From Hemerocallis citrina (lineage: Eukaryota > Streptophyta > Magnoliopsida > Asparagales > Asphodelaceae), in the NCBI GenBank assembly GCA_017893485.1, contig CM030363.1:173750686-173814685 (forward strand): a stretch of 64,000 nucleotides of DNA. Direction: 5' to 3'. The position numbers and the translations under genes are program-made. Shown here piece by piece: positions 1-10,880 of the stretch. The notes below the pieces were generated by a model that saw only the letters and a program-made list of their open reading frames with translations, made no database searches and was not told the origin of the DNA. Numbering within the stretch: position 1 is the first letter of the stretch; the number at the start of each line of letters is the position of its first letter.

Positions 1-1719
1 AAGGAACCCGTCCGCTTTACTTCTATTTCCCCTAAATATTGCCTCGTGTGCTGACGCTATGCTATCCATAATATCTCTTCCACGAATGAAACCGCTCTGT
101 GAGGTAGCCACCACCTCATCTAAATGTGGAGCCAATCTTTGCGCCAGCACTTTCGTGATAATTTTGAAAGAACCATTTATCAAGCTGATAGGTCTTAGAT
201 CCTCAATCTTTTGGACATCCCGCTTCTTAGGGATGAGGGTAATAGTAGCATAATTGATCCTATCCAGAGTAGTTGTACCGTCGAAGAGTTCTTTGAAGAT
301 GTTCATTAGATCCCCCCTGATAATATCCCAGTATATTTTGTAGAAGAAGATAGGCAGCCCGTCCGGCCCCGAAGCCTTTTCCTGCCCAAGCTGCTTGATT
401 GCATCGCGTACTTCATCTTCTGAAAATGAATTTTCTAAACCCTCGCTGCCATCTAGTGTAGAGGAGCTCCACATGTCCGGAGATAGAGTGCATAATGCCG
501 AGCAACTCGTGATATCTTCTATCCAAATGCTCTTTGATTAACCCATCGTTCTCTGTCCAGCATCCATCTATGTACAATCTAGCTATATGATTTTGCCTTC
601 TTCTTCTGCTTGCCACCTTGTGAAAGAATTTTGTGTTAGCGTCACCTTCGGCCAGCCATTGAACTCTCGACCGTTGCTTCCAATATAGCTCCTCCATAGC
701 TGCTATATGTTGGATTTCTAATCTGTCTCTTTCCATTTCGTTCAATTCCATTCCGGATAAATCCCTCTCTTCTTGCAAGGTTTCTAGCTCTTGTATCCTC
801 TGACCAAGTTTCTCCCTTCTAAAGTTGGTTTCTCCAAGCCTCAATCTCGCCCAGCTTTTTAGCTTCCTATGCAGTCGCCTCGTCTTTTCCACCCAAATTC
901 CTACCGCCGAAGTTTCGCTAGTTGGACCGTCCCACGACTCTTTGATTACTTCATTCGTTTCAGTCATCATAGTCCAAGATTTCTCAAATCTAAAAGGAAA
1001 AACCTTGCTTGTGAGCACCTCACAGCAATTTATGACGACCGGCAAGTGGTCTGATATATATTTTGTAGCGGACTTAACTTTTGCTATGGGAAAAGCATCC
1101 TCCCAATCGTTTGAAACTAATACTCTATCTAACTTTGCGAGAATAGGATTTCGTTGCATATTTGACTAAGTGAATTTCCTGCCCTTCATCTCTAGCTCTA
1201 GCAACTCCAGTTCATCAATAGTTCTATTAAACATCTCCTGGTCGCTGTGACTGGGACCTCTGCCTCTATGTTCTTCTCAGAATCTAGTTATGTTGAAATC
1301 CCCTCCTATAACCCAAGGGTGGCCCCATCTCTTTCTAATGTCTTTCATCTCCTGCCATAAATCCTTTCGCCGTCTAGAATCGTAGGGTCTATAAACACTA
1401 GTAACAATGTGTTTCCAGTCGTCACATTTTCTTCTAAGTCTAATGGATACCGTGAATAACCCAATGTAATCATCTAGAATCTCGAATAGTCTTGAATCCG
1501 CCCCTACTGCTATGCCACCGGAGAAACCCACAGCAGGTTTAAATCTCCAATCAAAGTCTCCCGCCCATTTAAGACCCGCCAGATCATGAATGGATGGATT
1601 TTCTATCCTAGTTTTCTGGAACCCACAAATGCTAGGACGAATTTTATTGATAGTCAAACTTTGGCCTTTTGTTTTGATTTTTGCCTCATACTCCTAACAT
1701 TCCAAAATATGTATACCAT
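1..1719 (-). pseudogene. LINE ORF2: AP-type endonuclease + reverse transcriptase (partial, broken)
   Basis: ORF2 nicks target DNA and copies the LINE RNA by target-primed reverse transcription. It probably starts at the ATG at 1717-1719, followed at once by the FWNVR motif that opens the endonuclease domain. A frameshift near 1658 leads into the endonuclease body (GFQKTRI, then GGDFNITRF), and the domain closes with SDHLPV near 1050. Past a linker rich in charged helices, the RT N-terminal region appears at about 470 to 1 (EKASGPDG, TLIPKKRD, LRPISLINGSFKIITKVLA, SGFIRGR). Two in-frame stops (TGA at 1277-1279, TAG at 1166-1168) and frameshifts near 1658 and 440-480 break it. The RT YxDD box lies outside the window. 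Confidence 0.88.
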
Positions 1720-1919
1720 AAAGACGAATTTAGTATCCCCTAAGCCCCCCCCCTCTGGGTAGTCCCTACCCCTAAGCAATTGGCACCCCCAATTCGCCTC
1801 TAATAATAGCTACATTCAATAATTGTTCCGCTCTATTGGATCCCATGGCTAGACCGTAAAGACTAGCAAAATAAATAAGTGAACCATTATTTAAAGAATT
1901 AAGTACTGAGAAGTCAGGT

Positions 1920-4310
1920 TTAGGAATACCTCCATCCACCGTATCCTAGGCTGTAACTTCCGAGACGCCATGATAATCCCATCCTGATTCGCTTCCTGCG
2001 TTCCCCCTTTGACCAAAGGACGCTTTCCTTCCTCTGATACTCTGTGAATTTCTTGGTACTGCTACTGCCTACACTTCCCAATACTTCTTTGTCTCCCTCT
2101 TCCGTCTCAGTAACCGATATTACATTGTCTTCGCGCACCCCTTCAAGAGCTCTAATAATTCCCCCGTCAGACTCCGGATCTGTCAACTGTTGAACTACTG
2201 CCAATGGAAGATAGGGGCTGATAATTGTAGGCATCTGCTTTGCTCCATCTTCTATAATGGGCTTCGTCACCAAGCCTGTATCTCCCAGAAATTGAGGAGC
2301 AAAATGTACCACCTCGTTACTGGGCTTAGACCCAAGTATTGTTGTTTGCTTGTTGCTGATTAGAGTCTTCATAACCATTTTGACAGACTCCTCAATTTTG
2401 TTTTTTGAAAATTGAAGCCACCCCTCATTTACTAGACCCAAATCTCTACTAATCTCTAAGCCGTTTGTATCAATATTTTTCAAAATTCCCCCTTTTACGC
2501 TTGCTTTCAGATCCGATTTCCCATCGCCGAATTTGGCATCATCTCCTACTGCCGCTGTAATAAACTTGTCAAATCCCCCAATTCTCGCACCTCCCACATC
2601 TCCATCTGCCGTTGGCATGTTCAATCCCCCAATTCTCGTACCTCCCGTCTCGTCGCCCATCGAATCGAAGGAGAGGCCTGTCCTAGGCTTGCAGAGGTTT
2701 GCCTCTTTCCCCACGTCACCTCCAGCTGGTAGTGGACCCCACATGGGACAATTTTTTTAAGAGCGGTTGGAGCGTAAAGTGGAGAAAGTGAGTGGCTTGG
2801 ATGGAATCTTCATCAGATTCGAGGATGGGCGGCCCAGATTCGTCGAAACCTGATCGTGTGGCCTTCCATCGTCTTCTACCTCCAGTGCTGCATCCCCACC
2901 GTCGAAACCCCCTTCGTTCGATGGCTCGAATCCTCGAAAGGAGACTGATTTTTTTGCCTCGACGATCACTCTCACTTCGTAAACCTCATTTTCGAAGTCG
3001 GTGATCACCGTTGACGGAATAGAGGCTCTGTTAGCGACGCTGATTCGTAGCCTAGCAAAATATCTGTTAGAGTGCGTGAGAGTCCCCTTGTCGATCTCGT
3101 GTAGCATTCTGAAGCTTCGAATTACATTTTGAAATCCAGACCGCACCCAGCAGTGAAATGGCATATTGTATAGTCGTATCCACACCGGAGTAAGCGACTC
3201 AACCTTTAGCGCTCCATGTTGCCGAGACCAAGGAGTGAATGTGACGAAGAATTCCATCCCCTGAGAGTCCTTACCCTCAATCCCTTTCAAACCTACCGTC
3301 TCTGCTGCCAGCTCTTCATCGTTGCAATGTAGGAAAAAACACTTGTTGGCTAATTCTTGAACCACCCAAGTGGGCTTGGAAGATGGAACGAGCACAACAG
3401 ACAGTAGCTTTGATATGTCCTTAGCGTCGGGGTTGCCAGTGCGTCTTGCCAAAATACAGTTTTTGTACATCTTTTCGAAGTCCGCCATTAATGGCGTCGG
3501 CGTGATGGTAGCGTGAATGACTTTCCTATCGCCAGCGATGCTCTCCTGCGTCTTGCTTGCTGCAGAGGCAAGTGAATTAGCCGCATTCGGAGATACTTTA
3601 GAGGTCGTAGCGGCGTTGGGCCTTTTCTTTGGGCAGGCTATAAAGATATGACCGGAGGCTCTACAAACGTAGCAAAACCAATCGTTCTTGCAATTGGAAA
3701 TCGAATGTCCCAGTTTCGTGCATTTGTGACAGTTCTGGCGCCCCTCCACCTTCCGATCAGCCATAGAGCTGGAGCTCTTGCTCTGTTTTCGCGTCTTCTT
3801 CGGCTTGACCAGCAACCACTCTCCGTCTTCATCCTCCCTTTTCTTGAGCATCTCTTGCTCCGGAGAAGGCGAGCGAAGCTGCAACGGCTGCTCTATAGTG
3901 CCTCTAGGATCGCCTCTAGTCACCTCCGCGAACGTTCTCCTTTTGCTCTCTTCTTGTCTTGTTCCCTGAATTCGCCTCTCCGGTGACGTATCTCTCACCG
4001 CATTCCTCTCTCCTGTCGTCCTCTGTCCTTCGTCGCGCTCCTAGATCCTCTTACTACGCTCCCCTTGCTCTCTTGCCTCGCCTACTCGAGCTCTATGCCT
4101 AGTAGATGTGTGAGGTGATCTCGTCCGCCATGTTCTGCTTTGGTCTTGCTGCTGCTCACCGTGCCTCTTGCTCGCCCTTGGAGCCCTCTCCTCTCCCCTC
4201 CCTCGCTTAGGCATCGCCGTAGACCCACGCTCGAGAGTATTCCTTAGCTTGGAGTTGTGGAGTGGGGAAGTGGAGTAGTAATGGTTGGAGGAGTGGTGCT
4301 GTGTTGTCAT
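1920..4310 (-). pseudogene. LINE ORF1: zinc-knuckle Gag-like protein
   Basis: RNA-binding protein that packages LINE RNA. The frame is continuous from the ATG at 4308-4310 to 1920 except for two nonsense codons, TAG at 4041-4043 and TAA at 2757-2759. The N-terminal ~100 residues are Arg/Ser/Glu-rich. Two CCHC knuckles follow near residues 194-207 (CHKCTKLGHSISNC) and 213-226 (CYVCRASGHIFIAC). A DUF4283-like region comes after them (residues ~275-440; VWIRLYNMPFHCWV, RYFARLRISV). The C-terminal third is low-complexity, Gly/Asp-rich and not recognised. Having the knuckles before the DUF4283-like region reverses the order commonest in plant LINE ORF1. Starting at the GTG near 3998 would need a non-ATG start, so I prefer 4310. 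Confidence 0.82.
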
Positions 4311-4384
4311 TTCTCTCTATGATAAGTTGGGAGTACTTCTGACCTTAGTTTTTTTTTGTATTACTGAAAGACAAGAAGAGTATA

Positions 4385-4740
4385 TTACTTCAGATGAGTT
4401 GCTTCGAGTAGAATAAGGTATGAAAATTAAGTTTTTATATTTGTTATTGTAATTCACATTTTCAATTGGGAAATTTGGGCGTAGAGTTCCGTGTCTTGTT
4501 TAGTACAATTTCTGTGTGCAAACAATCATCTTTAGGGCAGTGATGATAATGCTAAGTCCTTATAATGCTATTGTAACTAAAAGGCCCCATTTAAATATCA
4601 GACTAATGGTTTCCGATGCTTTTTGGGTGAACTGAAATCACTAGTGATATATGAACTTATGTTCTTAACGATTTTGTGTAGTGTCGGGTTTCTTTGCTAT
4701 CTACAACAATTATTACCACTAATGAAAGTGAGAGAGAGTG
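4385..4740 (+). repeat. Duplicated segment, copy 1 (uninterrupted)
   Basis: This segment matches 7970-8244 continued by 19639-19720 at about 85-90% identity by eye, for example GAGTTGCTTCGAG, GGGCAGTGATGATAATGCT and GATATATGAAC. The second copy is split by the Tat element at the position equivalent to ~4660, so this copy acts as a related empty site. No protein is recognisable in either copy. It could be a fragment of a gene, an intron or an unknown repeat. The left end of the similarity lies close to the LINE 5' end. Confidence 0.8.

Positions 4741-4742
<2 letters not shown>

Positions 4743-4776
<34 letters not shown>
4743..4776. repeat. (TA)n microsatellite
   Basis: Uninterrupted TA dinucleotide run. 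It is the left flank of the first foldback element. Together with 5149-5179 and 5353-5370 it suggests these elements went into, or duplicated, a TA-rich target. Confidence 0.95.
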
Positions 4777-4780
<4 letters not shown>

Positions 4781-5144
4781 AAAGCTTCGGTTGTGCACTC
4801 CTCTAGTGCACACGGCGTGTGCACTAGGCCTTCGGGCATTCATATCGACGATCCGAACCGTTCACATTGATCTACACATCTAAATTAGTCTAAATATGTA
4901 AAATCAAATCATTTGAAATTCATTTGCCCATCCATCACGTGAATATAAAAAACAATGATTTTCAGCCATACAATTTTGTAATACTTCAATGGATGGGTAA
5001 ATGAATTTTAAATGATTTGATTTTACATATTTAGACTAATTTAGATGTGTAGATCAATGTGAACGGTTCGGATCGTCGATATGAATGCCCAAAGGCCTAG
5101 TGCACACGCCGTGTGCACTAAAGGTAATGCACAATCGAAGCTTT

Positions 5145-5148
<4 letters not shown>
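4777..5148. mobile_element. Foldback MITE 1, ~160-bp inverted arms
   Basis: The arms at 4777-4934 and 4989-5148 are near-perfect inverted copies starting AGGGAAAGCTTCG at both outer ends, around a ~54-bp loop. The arms contain a further short palindrome (GTGCACACGGCGTGTGCAC). The element has no coding capacity and is flanked on both sides by (TA)n. The structure fits a non-autonomous DNA element that targets TA repeats, in the manner described for the Micron family. The superfamily is not certain because the target duplication is hidden inside the TA run. Confidence 0.85.

Positions 5149-5179
<31 letters not shown>
5149..5179. repeat. (TA)n between two foldback elements
   Basis: TA run separating the two foldback MITEs. 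It serves as right flank for one and left flank for the other. Confidence 0.95.
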
Positions 5180-5184
<5 letters not shown>

Positions 5185-5352
5185 AAAGGGATATGAGCAA
5201 CTTGCTCATTTAGTAAATGAGTAATTGATTATGTGTCATGCATGTGATACATTGGACAACTAACCCTTCTAAGGCTTTTTCCAGTCACATGTATGACACA
5301 TAATCAATTGCTTATTTACTAAATGAGCAAGTTGCTCATGCCCCTTTTTCCC
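5180..5352. mobile_element. Foldback MITE 2, 68-bp inverted arms
   Basis: The arms at 5180-5247 and 5285-5352 are inverted copies (GGGTAAAAGGGATATGAGC against GGGAAAAAGGGGCATGAGC) around a ~37-bp loop. It is also bounded by (TA)n but is unrelated in sequence to the preceding element. It is non-coding. Its total length of 173 bp is typical of a MITE. Confidence 0.8.

Positions 5353-5409
<57 letters not shown>
5353..5409. repeat. (AT)n/(AG)n compound microsatellite
   Basis: AT dinucleotides run straight into about 19 AG dinucleotides. 5410-5488 is unremarkable spacer leading to the hAT target site. Confidence 0.95.
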
Positions 5410-5496
5410 ATTGCTCAGTTGCGCACCATGCGCGAAAGGCTCTGCCAACCGTTCGATCATCCGTCTGATCTTGATCAAGATCGGACAAATGCTATT

Positions 5497-7343
5497 TAGG
5501 GGTGTCAAAAAATACCATATTACCGTACCATACCGTACCAACCATTACCATACCAAAAAATACCGAAACTTGGTAATACCGTACCAACTTTTCGGTATTG
5601 TACCATACCGATTTTTTATGGTATGGTACTGGTACAAAATTTGTATACTATTGGTATACTATACCATACCGAATATATTTAATATATACTTAATCTAATT
5701 TTTATATTTGAAAATCCAGGTCCAGAATAAGTTCCAGGCCCAGGTCCAGAAAATCTCTGATTCTGATACAGTGATACAGGGAGAGAATAAGTTGGCTATA
5801 TACAATACACAATACTTCTAGGTATTGCAGCTACTGCTTCTGACCAAGGGTATTGGAGTAGTTTCGGTATCAGAAGTAAGATGACAATACATAAGAATTG
5901 TCCTGATTCAGAAGGTACAATACATAGTGAACTGAACTAGGTATTAGTTACATACAAAATGTGAGTTGAAGGTATTATTCGGTAGAAGGGATGCAATATT
6001 ATTCTGTGTTCAGCATTTGACAGCTATCATGCCAAGTTTTTAGCCTTTGAGCCACATTGTACTATAGTTAAATTGAACCTATATAAGAATACCAAAAGAA
6101 ATTCAGTTTTCGCCTATAACTAGGTTAAGGAATTACAGAGTATCCTGTTTCACTTTTGCTAGCTGTAAACAACACCTAAGATATACAAGTTTGATTTTTT
6201 TTTGCACTAACTCTTATTTTTCTAAATTTATTGTAGGTAATATGGTATCTACGACTACTAGTATGAATAGCAATAGTACTCGTTCCACTTCCACCGGTGA
6301 AGCCACACAACCCACACCTTCTACCGGTGAAAATGGCTCCTAGTTCAACATCTCAATCCCATTCAAAGAAGGTATACTATTTTGGTGTTTGATAGTTCTT
6401 ACTTCTTAGTTGTATAGTGTATACTATCGATTCTAGTGTATTTTTTTTCTTTTGGGCTCAGTTTTTAACATACTACTCTTTGGCAAAGTTGCATCAAAAT
6501 CAATTTGTGAGATTCTAATCACGCTAAGTTTGATTTTTTCAGGTTTACAGATTTTAAAAAGAGTTAAAACACTGATGCAGTTGCTTGGCGTTTTCAGCCT
6601 GAAGAAAAGACGTGACTCTTGCCAGGAGTTGTTCATGATAAGTTCCCTATTCCCACATCCTTCAACAATAGAAGTCAAATTTAGCAATGTCACTATGACG
6701 ATCAGCTGCATTCTTTGCCATTGCTACTAATTTTGAAAATGTCTTGAATTCTCAACCTACATGTTTAATTGAAGGAATGGAAGAGTTGTTCGGAGGGAGA
6801 GCTGTAAGTGAAAACTGCTTCTTGTATTTCTTTGTTTGTTTCTTGGAAGGATTAGTTTCATGGTTTGTGAGTTTTTTTTTACAAAACTACAATGAATCAC
6901 ACTGGCTTTGGTTGATGTGTGGTCGGTTGCTTGGCTAATTCTCCCAAGTTGGTTCTTTTACCATTATTTTTTCCTGTTTATTGCGTACACATGCTTGCAA
7001 AAGAAATAAAGAACTCTCCAATAAGCATTCTTTTCTCCAAGAAATAAAGAACTCTCCAGTAAGCATTCTTTTCTCCTTTACTAGTGATTGATGGATTCAG
7101 TTGAGAATTTCTAATGGCTTGTTTATTGTGCCACTCGGTCATGAGAAACAAAGTTTGAAATTGGTATATCCATATTTCTTGATATCCGGTACTACCATTA
7201 CCATACCGATATTTCGGTATTACCGAACTCGGTAGTACCAAAATTTTAGCACGGTAATGGTAGAGAAATTTGTGTACCAAGTACTCCGGTACGGTAGACG
7301 GTAGAGTAATTTTTGTACGGTACGGTACGGTATACCACCCATA
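5497..7343. mobile_element. Non-autonomous hAT element with perfect 8-bp TSD
   Basis: ATGCTATT is present on both sides (5489-5496 and 7344-7351), the 8-bp duplication expected of hAT transposases. The ends are imperfect inverted repeats (TAGGGGTGTC on the left, TATGGGTGGT on the right when reversed). Both subterminal ~150 bp are crowded with TACCG/CGGTA and GGTAC motifs, like hAT transposase-binding repeats. The 1.85-kb interior is AT-rich. A short Ser/Thr-rich frame starting at 6242 (MVSTTTSMNSNS) resembles the start of some hAT transposases but stops after about 34 codons. No BED finger or dimerisation domain is visible, so the copy depends on another element. Confidence 0.85.
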
Positions 7344-7351
7344 ATGCTATT

Positions 7352-7964
7352 AGATTTGGGGGTTTGAGGGGGCATTTTGGTCATTTCCCAATGAACGAAA
7401 CCAGAAAAACACCCTCGTTTTGAATACCCCTCCCCCCCCCCCCCCTCTTCAGCTCTACCCCTCTCCGATGTCGACCTCCGCCCATCTTCATCTCCACCGT
7501 TGATTCTCCATCTCCACCTTCCTCCACAATCAAAACCCTTGCTGCGACGTCACCTTTCTCCTGCAAGACCGAGAGTGCTAAAGGTAAATGACACAAATTA
7601 ATTTAGTAAACATTTTTTAAATTAATTTTGAGTTCCTGATCAGAATTTGTGTTTAGCTTGGTTATGGAGGTGTTTGTGTGTTTTTATCATTGTTTATACA
7701 TGTTTGTATATTTTAGATTTTGAGTTTGAATTGTGGGAAAGGATTTTGTGTTGAAAGAAAAATTGAGATAGGGAAAATTGAGCTGTTTCATACAATAATG
7801 ATAATGTGTATGTGTATTATTTGGTGGTTTAGTAGGTAAATGTTGAAAGAGAAGAGGTAAGAAATAAATGAATTTTATAAAAGAGACTTACAGAATAAGA
7901 TCAAATACGAACAAACAAGTAGAAAGCTGAACTTTAGAAACCCTAGTGTTTGAAAACTGCTTAC
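7352..7964. other. Spacer with C-rich run
   Basis: Non-coding as far as I can see. It holds a ~15-C homopolymer near 7430-7444 and a CT-rich stretch with short open frames (7381-7596) that look like low-complexity leader sequence rather than a gene. The rest is AT-rich. Confidence 0.6.
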
Positions 7965-8244
7965 TTCAATTACTTCAAATGAGTTGCTTCGAGCAGTATA
8001 AGGTAAGAAAATTACGTTTTTATATTTGTTATTGTAATTCAGATTTTCCATTGGGAGATTTGGGCATAGAGTTCCATGTCATGTTTGGTACTATTTCTGT
8101 GTGCGAACAATCATTTTTAGGGCAGTGATGATAATGCTGTAAGTCCTTATAATGATACTGTAAATAAGATGCCCACTTTTAAATATCATACTAATGGTTT
8201 CTTATGCTTTTGGGAGAACTGAAATCATTAATGATATATGAACC
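7965..8244 (+). repeat. Duplicated segment, copy 2 (left part)
   Basis: Left portion of the second copy of the 4385-4740 segment. It is interrupted by the Tat element and resumes at 19639. The last five bases, GAACC at 8240-8244, are the target duplication of that insertion. Copy 1 reads GAACT at the same point. Confidence 0.85.
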
Positions 8245-8816
8245 CGATATGGCTAAAAATAGGATTAAATCGGGACCGTTCAAATCGGGCACGGATCTTA
8301 AAGCTCTCAGGGGTAAAACGTCACCTACAAACGGGTCCGAAATGGGAACCGGGTCTCTTCTTCAAAGCCCAATAACCCATAAACAGATTTGTCCTATTGG
8401 ATACAGGTACCAACTTGTTACAAACCAATTCAGAAGGATAAAGATGAGTTCAGATTTGTGATTATCCCTAAGAGGCGGTTTTAACTACTTCTTATCCATC
8501 AACACCAGGAAGTAGAGATTTGTCATTATCTCGAAACGGGTCCCTAAGGCGACTATAAATATCTCTCCCCCACCATAACAAGGTAATGAATCTTTTCCTA
8601 CCTAAAGCACTTTCTTAATCTTGAAGATTACTGACAAGAGCATCGGAGGATTCGTCGTCAGGATCCATCCCGGTGTATCGAACTTTGTGTAGGTTCACGG
8701 CAGCGGCAAGGAACAAGGCAACACATTAGTGAAGGTTAATAGGTTCGCTTTACTGTTTTCCTCAAAGAACTCACAAATTCATTTGTTTGCTCCTACACCT
8801 GAAATCAGCAGCAACA
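8245..8816 (+). repeat. 5' LTR of Tat element
   Basis: 572 bp, matching 18977-19638. The first base is C where the 3' LTR has TGATATGG, so the terminal TG is mutated. It ends in CAGCAGCAACA just before the PBS. A TATA box lies at 8554-8560. It lacks the extra copies of a 41-bp repeat found in the 3' LTR. Confidence 0.92.
8554..8560 (+). promoter_or_regulatory. LTR TATA box
   Basis: TATAAAT in the context GCGACTATAAATATCTC. It is conserved at 19292-19298 in the 3' LTR, about 260 bp before the LTR end. This fits the U3/R promoter of the element. Confidence 0.65.
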
Positions 8817-8818
8817 GG

Positions 8819-8837
8819 TTGGCGCCGTCTGTGGGAA
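8819..8837 (+). other. Primer binding site of Tat element
   Basis: TTGGCGCCGTCTGTGGGAA starts two bases after the 5' LTR. The TGGCGCCG core is a PBS type common in plant gypsy elements and is complementary to a tRNA 3' end. I do not assign the tRNA. Confidence 0.85.
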
Positions 8838-8887
8838 TCAGAAACAAAGATCCAGTCCTATCTCATCAGCCAAACTAGTTTCAAGCC

Positions 8888-10880
8888 ATGCCTCCCAAGA
8901 AGGGGAAGACGACGGTCTCTAACTGCAGGGCCACTCCTGCTCCTTCTTCCCCTCCTGTCCAGGAGGTTCATCCTCAACCCACTCAACAAGTCCAGTAGCC
9001 GTGACAGCCTCTCCCTCAACCTGTCCAGCAACCGCAGCCAGGACGACCCCTTCCCCAACAACCTCAGCCCCAGCAGGCTCCTCAAGGGCCACCAGAGACT
9101 GCCGCGGGACCCTCCCACCGAAGTCGACAAGGGCAACCCCCTCATCGCGACCATGTGTTGATACACAACCCCTCGTCCGACTCCATGGCCTCGCACAACC
9201 CCCTACTCCGAAGGATCTCTGGAACATCATCGTCAACAAACAGTATGGGGTAGATCTCCGGACCCGCTTAGATGAAAGGCGGACCCATGACGGGTACCCT
9301 GCCGAGAACATCAAAGGGGTCCAGCGATCCGGTGCCCTAGAGCCCGATCCCCCTGCAGGCCAGATCGCAGAAGGTCCAACTCTCCCAGGAGGCGAAGGGA
9401 GTCGCCCTAGCGTTGTCAAAGTAGAAGTCGCTCTCCAGTCGGTCGACCCGCCCCTCGGAACCACCGAGAGTAGGAGGCCCTTGTCACAAGGGAAGAGTTC
9501 CAGCAATTTCAAGAGGCAGTCTGAGGGCTCTCAACGTTGCCCTCGACCACGGTCAGCGGGCACCCAGTCCTCAACCTGCCCCAGACAATAGGCGTTGTAC
9601 GCCCAGTCCTCAACCAGCCCCGAGCTACCGTCGTCGCACTCCCAGTCCTCGTCCGCACGAGGACGAATCCCGGGCCTCAGCAAAGTATGACCGGAGGGAA
9701 GATTCGGTCTACCGCCGTCTCCACAAGATGGAAAGGCGCCTTGGCCGACTGGACAGAGAGGTAGAGCAATGGGCGAGGAATATCTGCCCCATCAGGCTCC
9801 CATTCTTCCGGACTATAATGGAGGCACCGGTCCCAGATAACTTCAAGCTTCCTCATTTTGAATCATACAATGGGGAGTCCGACCCCGTTGACCACATCAA
9901 GAGTTTTAAAACTCCCATAATGATACACCGGCGTCGGACGCGCTCCTCTACAAAATTTTCCCGGCCACGCTGAAGGGGCCAGCAAGGGAATGGTACTCCC
10001 GTCTAGCCCCGGCCTCCATCTTCTCCTTCGATCAACTCTAAGGCCTCTTCCAGACTCACTTCGTGAGTAGCCGCCGAGCTGAAAAAACGAGCACCTCCCT
10101 GTTATTGCTTCATCAAAGGAAGGGCGAGCGGCTAAGAGACTATGTCAAACGGTTCACCGCGAAGGCCAGATCCATTGCCTCCTTGGACCAATCCGCGGCC
10201 TCCACCGCCTTCCAATTCAATGTCGCTAACGACAGCCACAGAACATCCCTTGCCAAGAAGCCCTCTCGAGATTTCTCAGAACTCCTGCTTAGGAGTGAGA
10301 AATACATCCAGGCGGAAGAAGCACTTTCCCGCCCCGCTTTTGGGGGATCGTCCTCCGGGAACAAACGGAAGGGCGCTGAAGGAGCTAAAAAGCTTCAGAA
10401 AGACAACGGAGGCCAGCGTCGCCCTCCTCCCCGCTTCGAGAAATTCACTTCGCTCAACGCAAGTGTCTCAGCCATCCTGATGGAGGTTGGGAAAGAGGGT
10501 CTTCTCCCACCACCTCCGAAGATGAACACCTCGGGGAAGAAGAGTAACCGGGACAAGTGGTGCCGCTTCCACAGGAACCACAGCCACGACACAGATGACT
10601 ATCGGGCCTTAAAAGACGAGATCGAGGCCCTCATTCAGAGAGGGCAACTCTCCAGGTTCGTGAGGAAGGATAGGGCAGACCCTCCTCTGCCTCCCAGGGG
10701 GGCTAATAAGCGATCCGAGTGGCACGCGGAGACCCCGGACTCCGAACCAGAGATCATCCTGCATCTCATCCACGGAGGCCCAATAGGGGGAGATTCAAAC
10801 TCCTCCCGAAAAGCCTTCGTCCGGAAAGTAAATTCCATCCATAAACCATCCTCCTCCCACGGGCCTTGGGGTCCCGGTCA
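8888..10880 (+). pseudogene. Tat gag (capsid), broken
   Basis: Starts MPPKKGKT at 8888. Within 40 codons it meets TAG (8996) and TGA (9002), both explained by C-to-T changes of CAG and CGA. A Pro/Arg/Ser-rich stretch follows, then the Retrotrans_gag domain: APVPDNFKLPHFESYNG near 9830, a frameshift near 9925, then the [12 protein letters not shown] block near 9980. A TAA at 10038-10040 interrupts it. The frame from 10063 to 10926 holds the capsid C-terminal part (KGERLRDYVKRF, ALSRPAFGG) and a CRFHRNHSHDT motif typical of Tat Gag in place of a classic knuckle. A frameshift near 10870 leads into the protease. Confidence 0.85.

Larger units (their letters stand above)
1..4320 (-). mobile_element. 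L1-type LINE retrotransposon, 3' part outside window
   Basis: Non-LTR retrotransposon read on the minus strand. The 5' end lies near 4320-4380. The rest of the RT, the C-terminal region and the poly(A) tail fall beyond the left edge. Two cistrons are present in the usual L1 order: a Gag-like RNA-binding ORF1, then an endonuclease/RT ORF2, separated by about 200 nt. Both frames can be followed almost throughout but carry nonsense codons and frameshifts, so the copy is dead. A target duplication cannot be tested because the 3' end is missing. The family assignment rests on domain order and is firm; the exact 5' boundary is not. Confidence 0.9.

Noticed and set aside
3648..3986. Plus-strand frames opposite LINE ORF1
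   Set aside because: Antisense shadows of the ORF1 coding frame.
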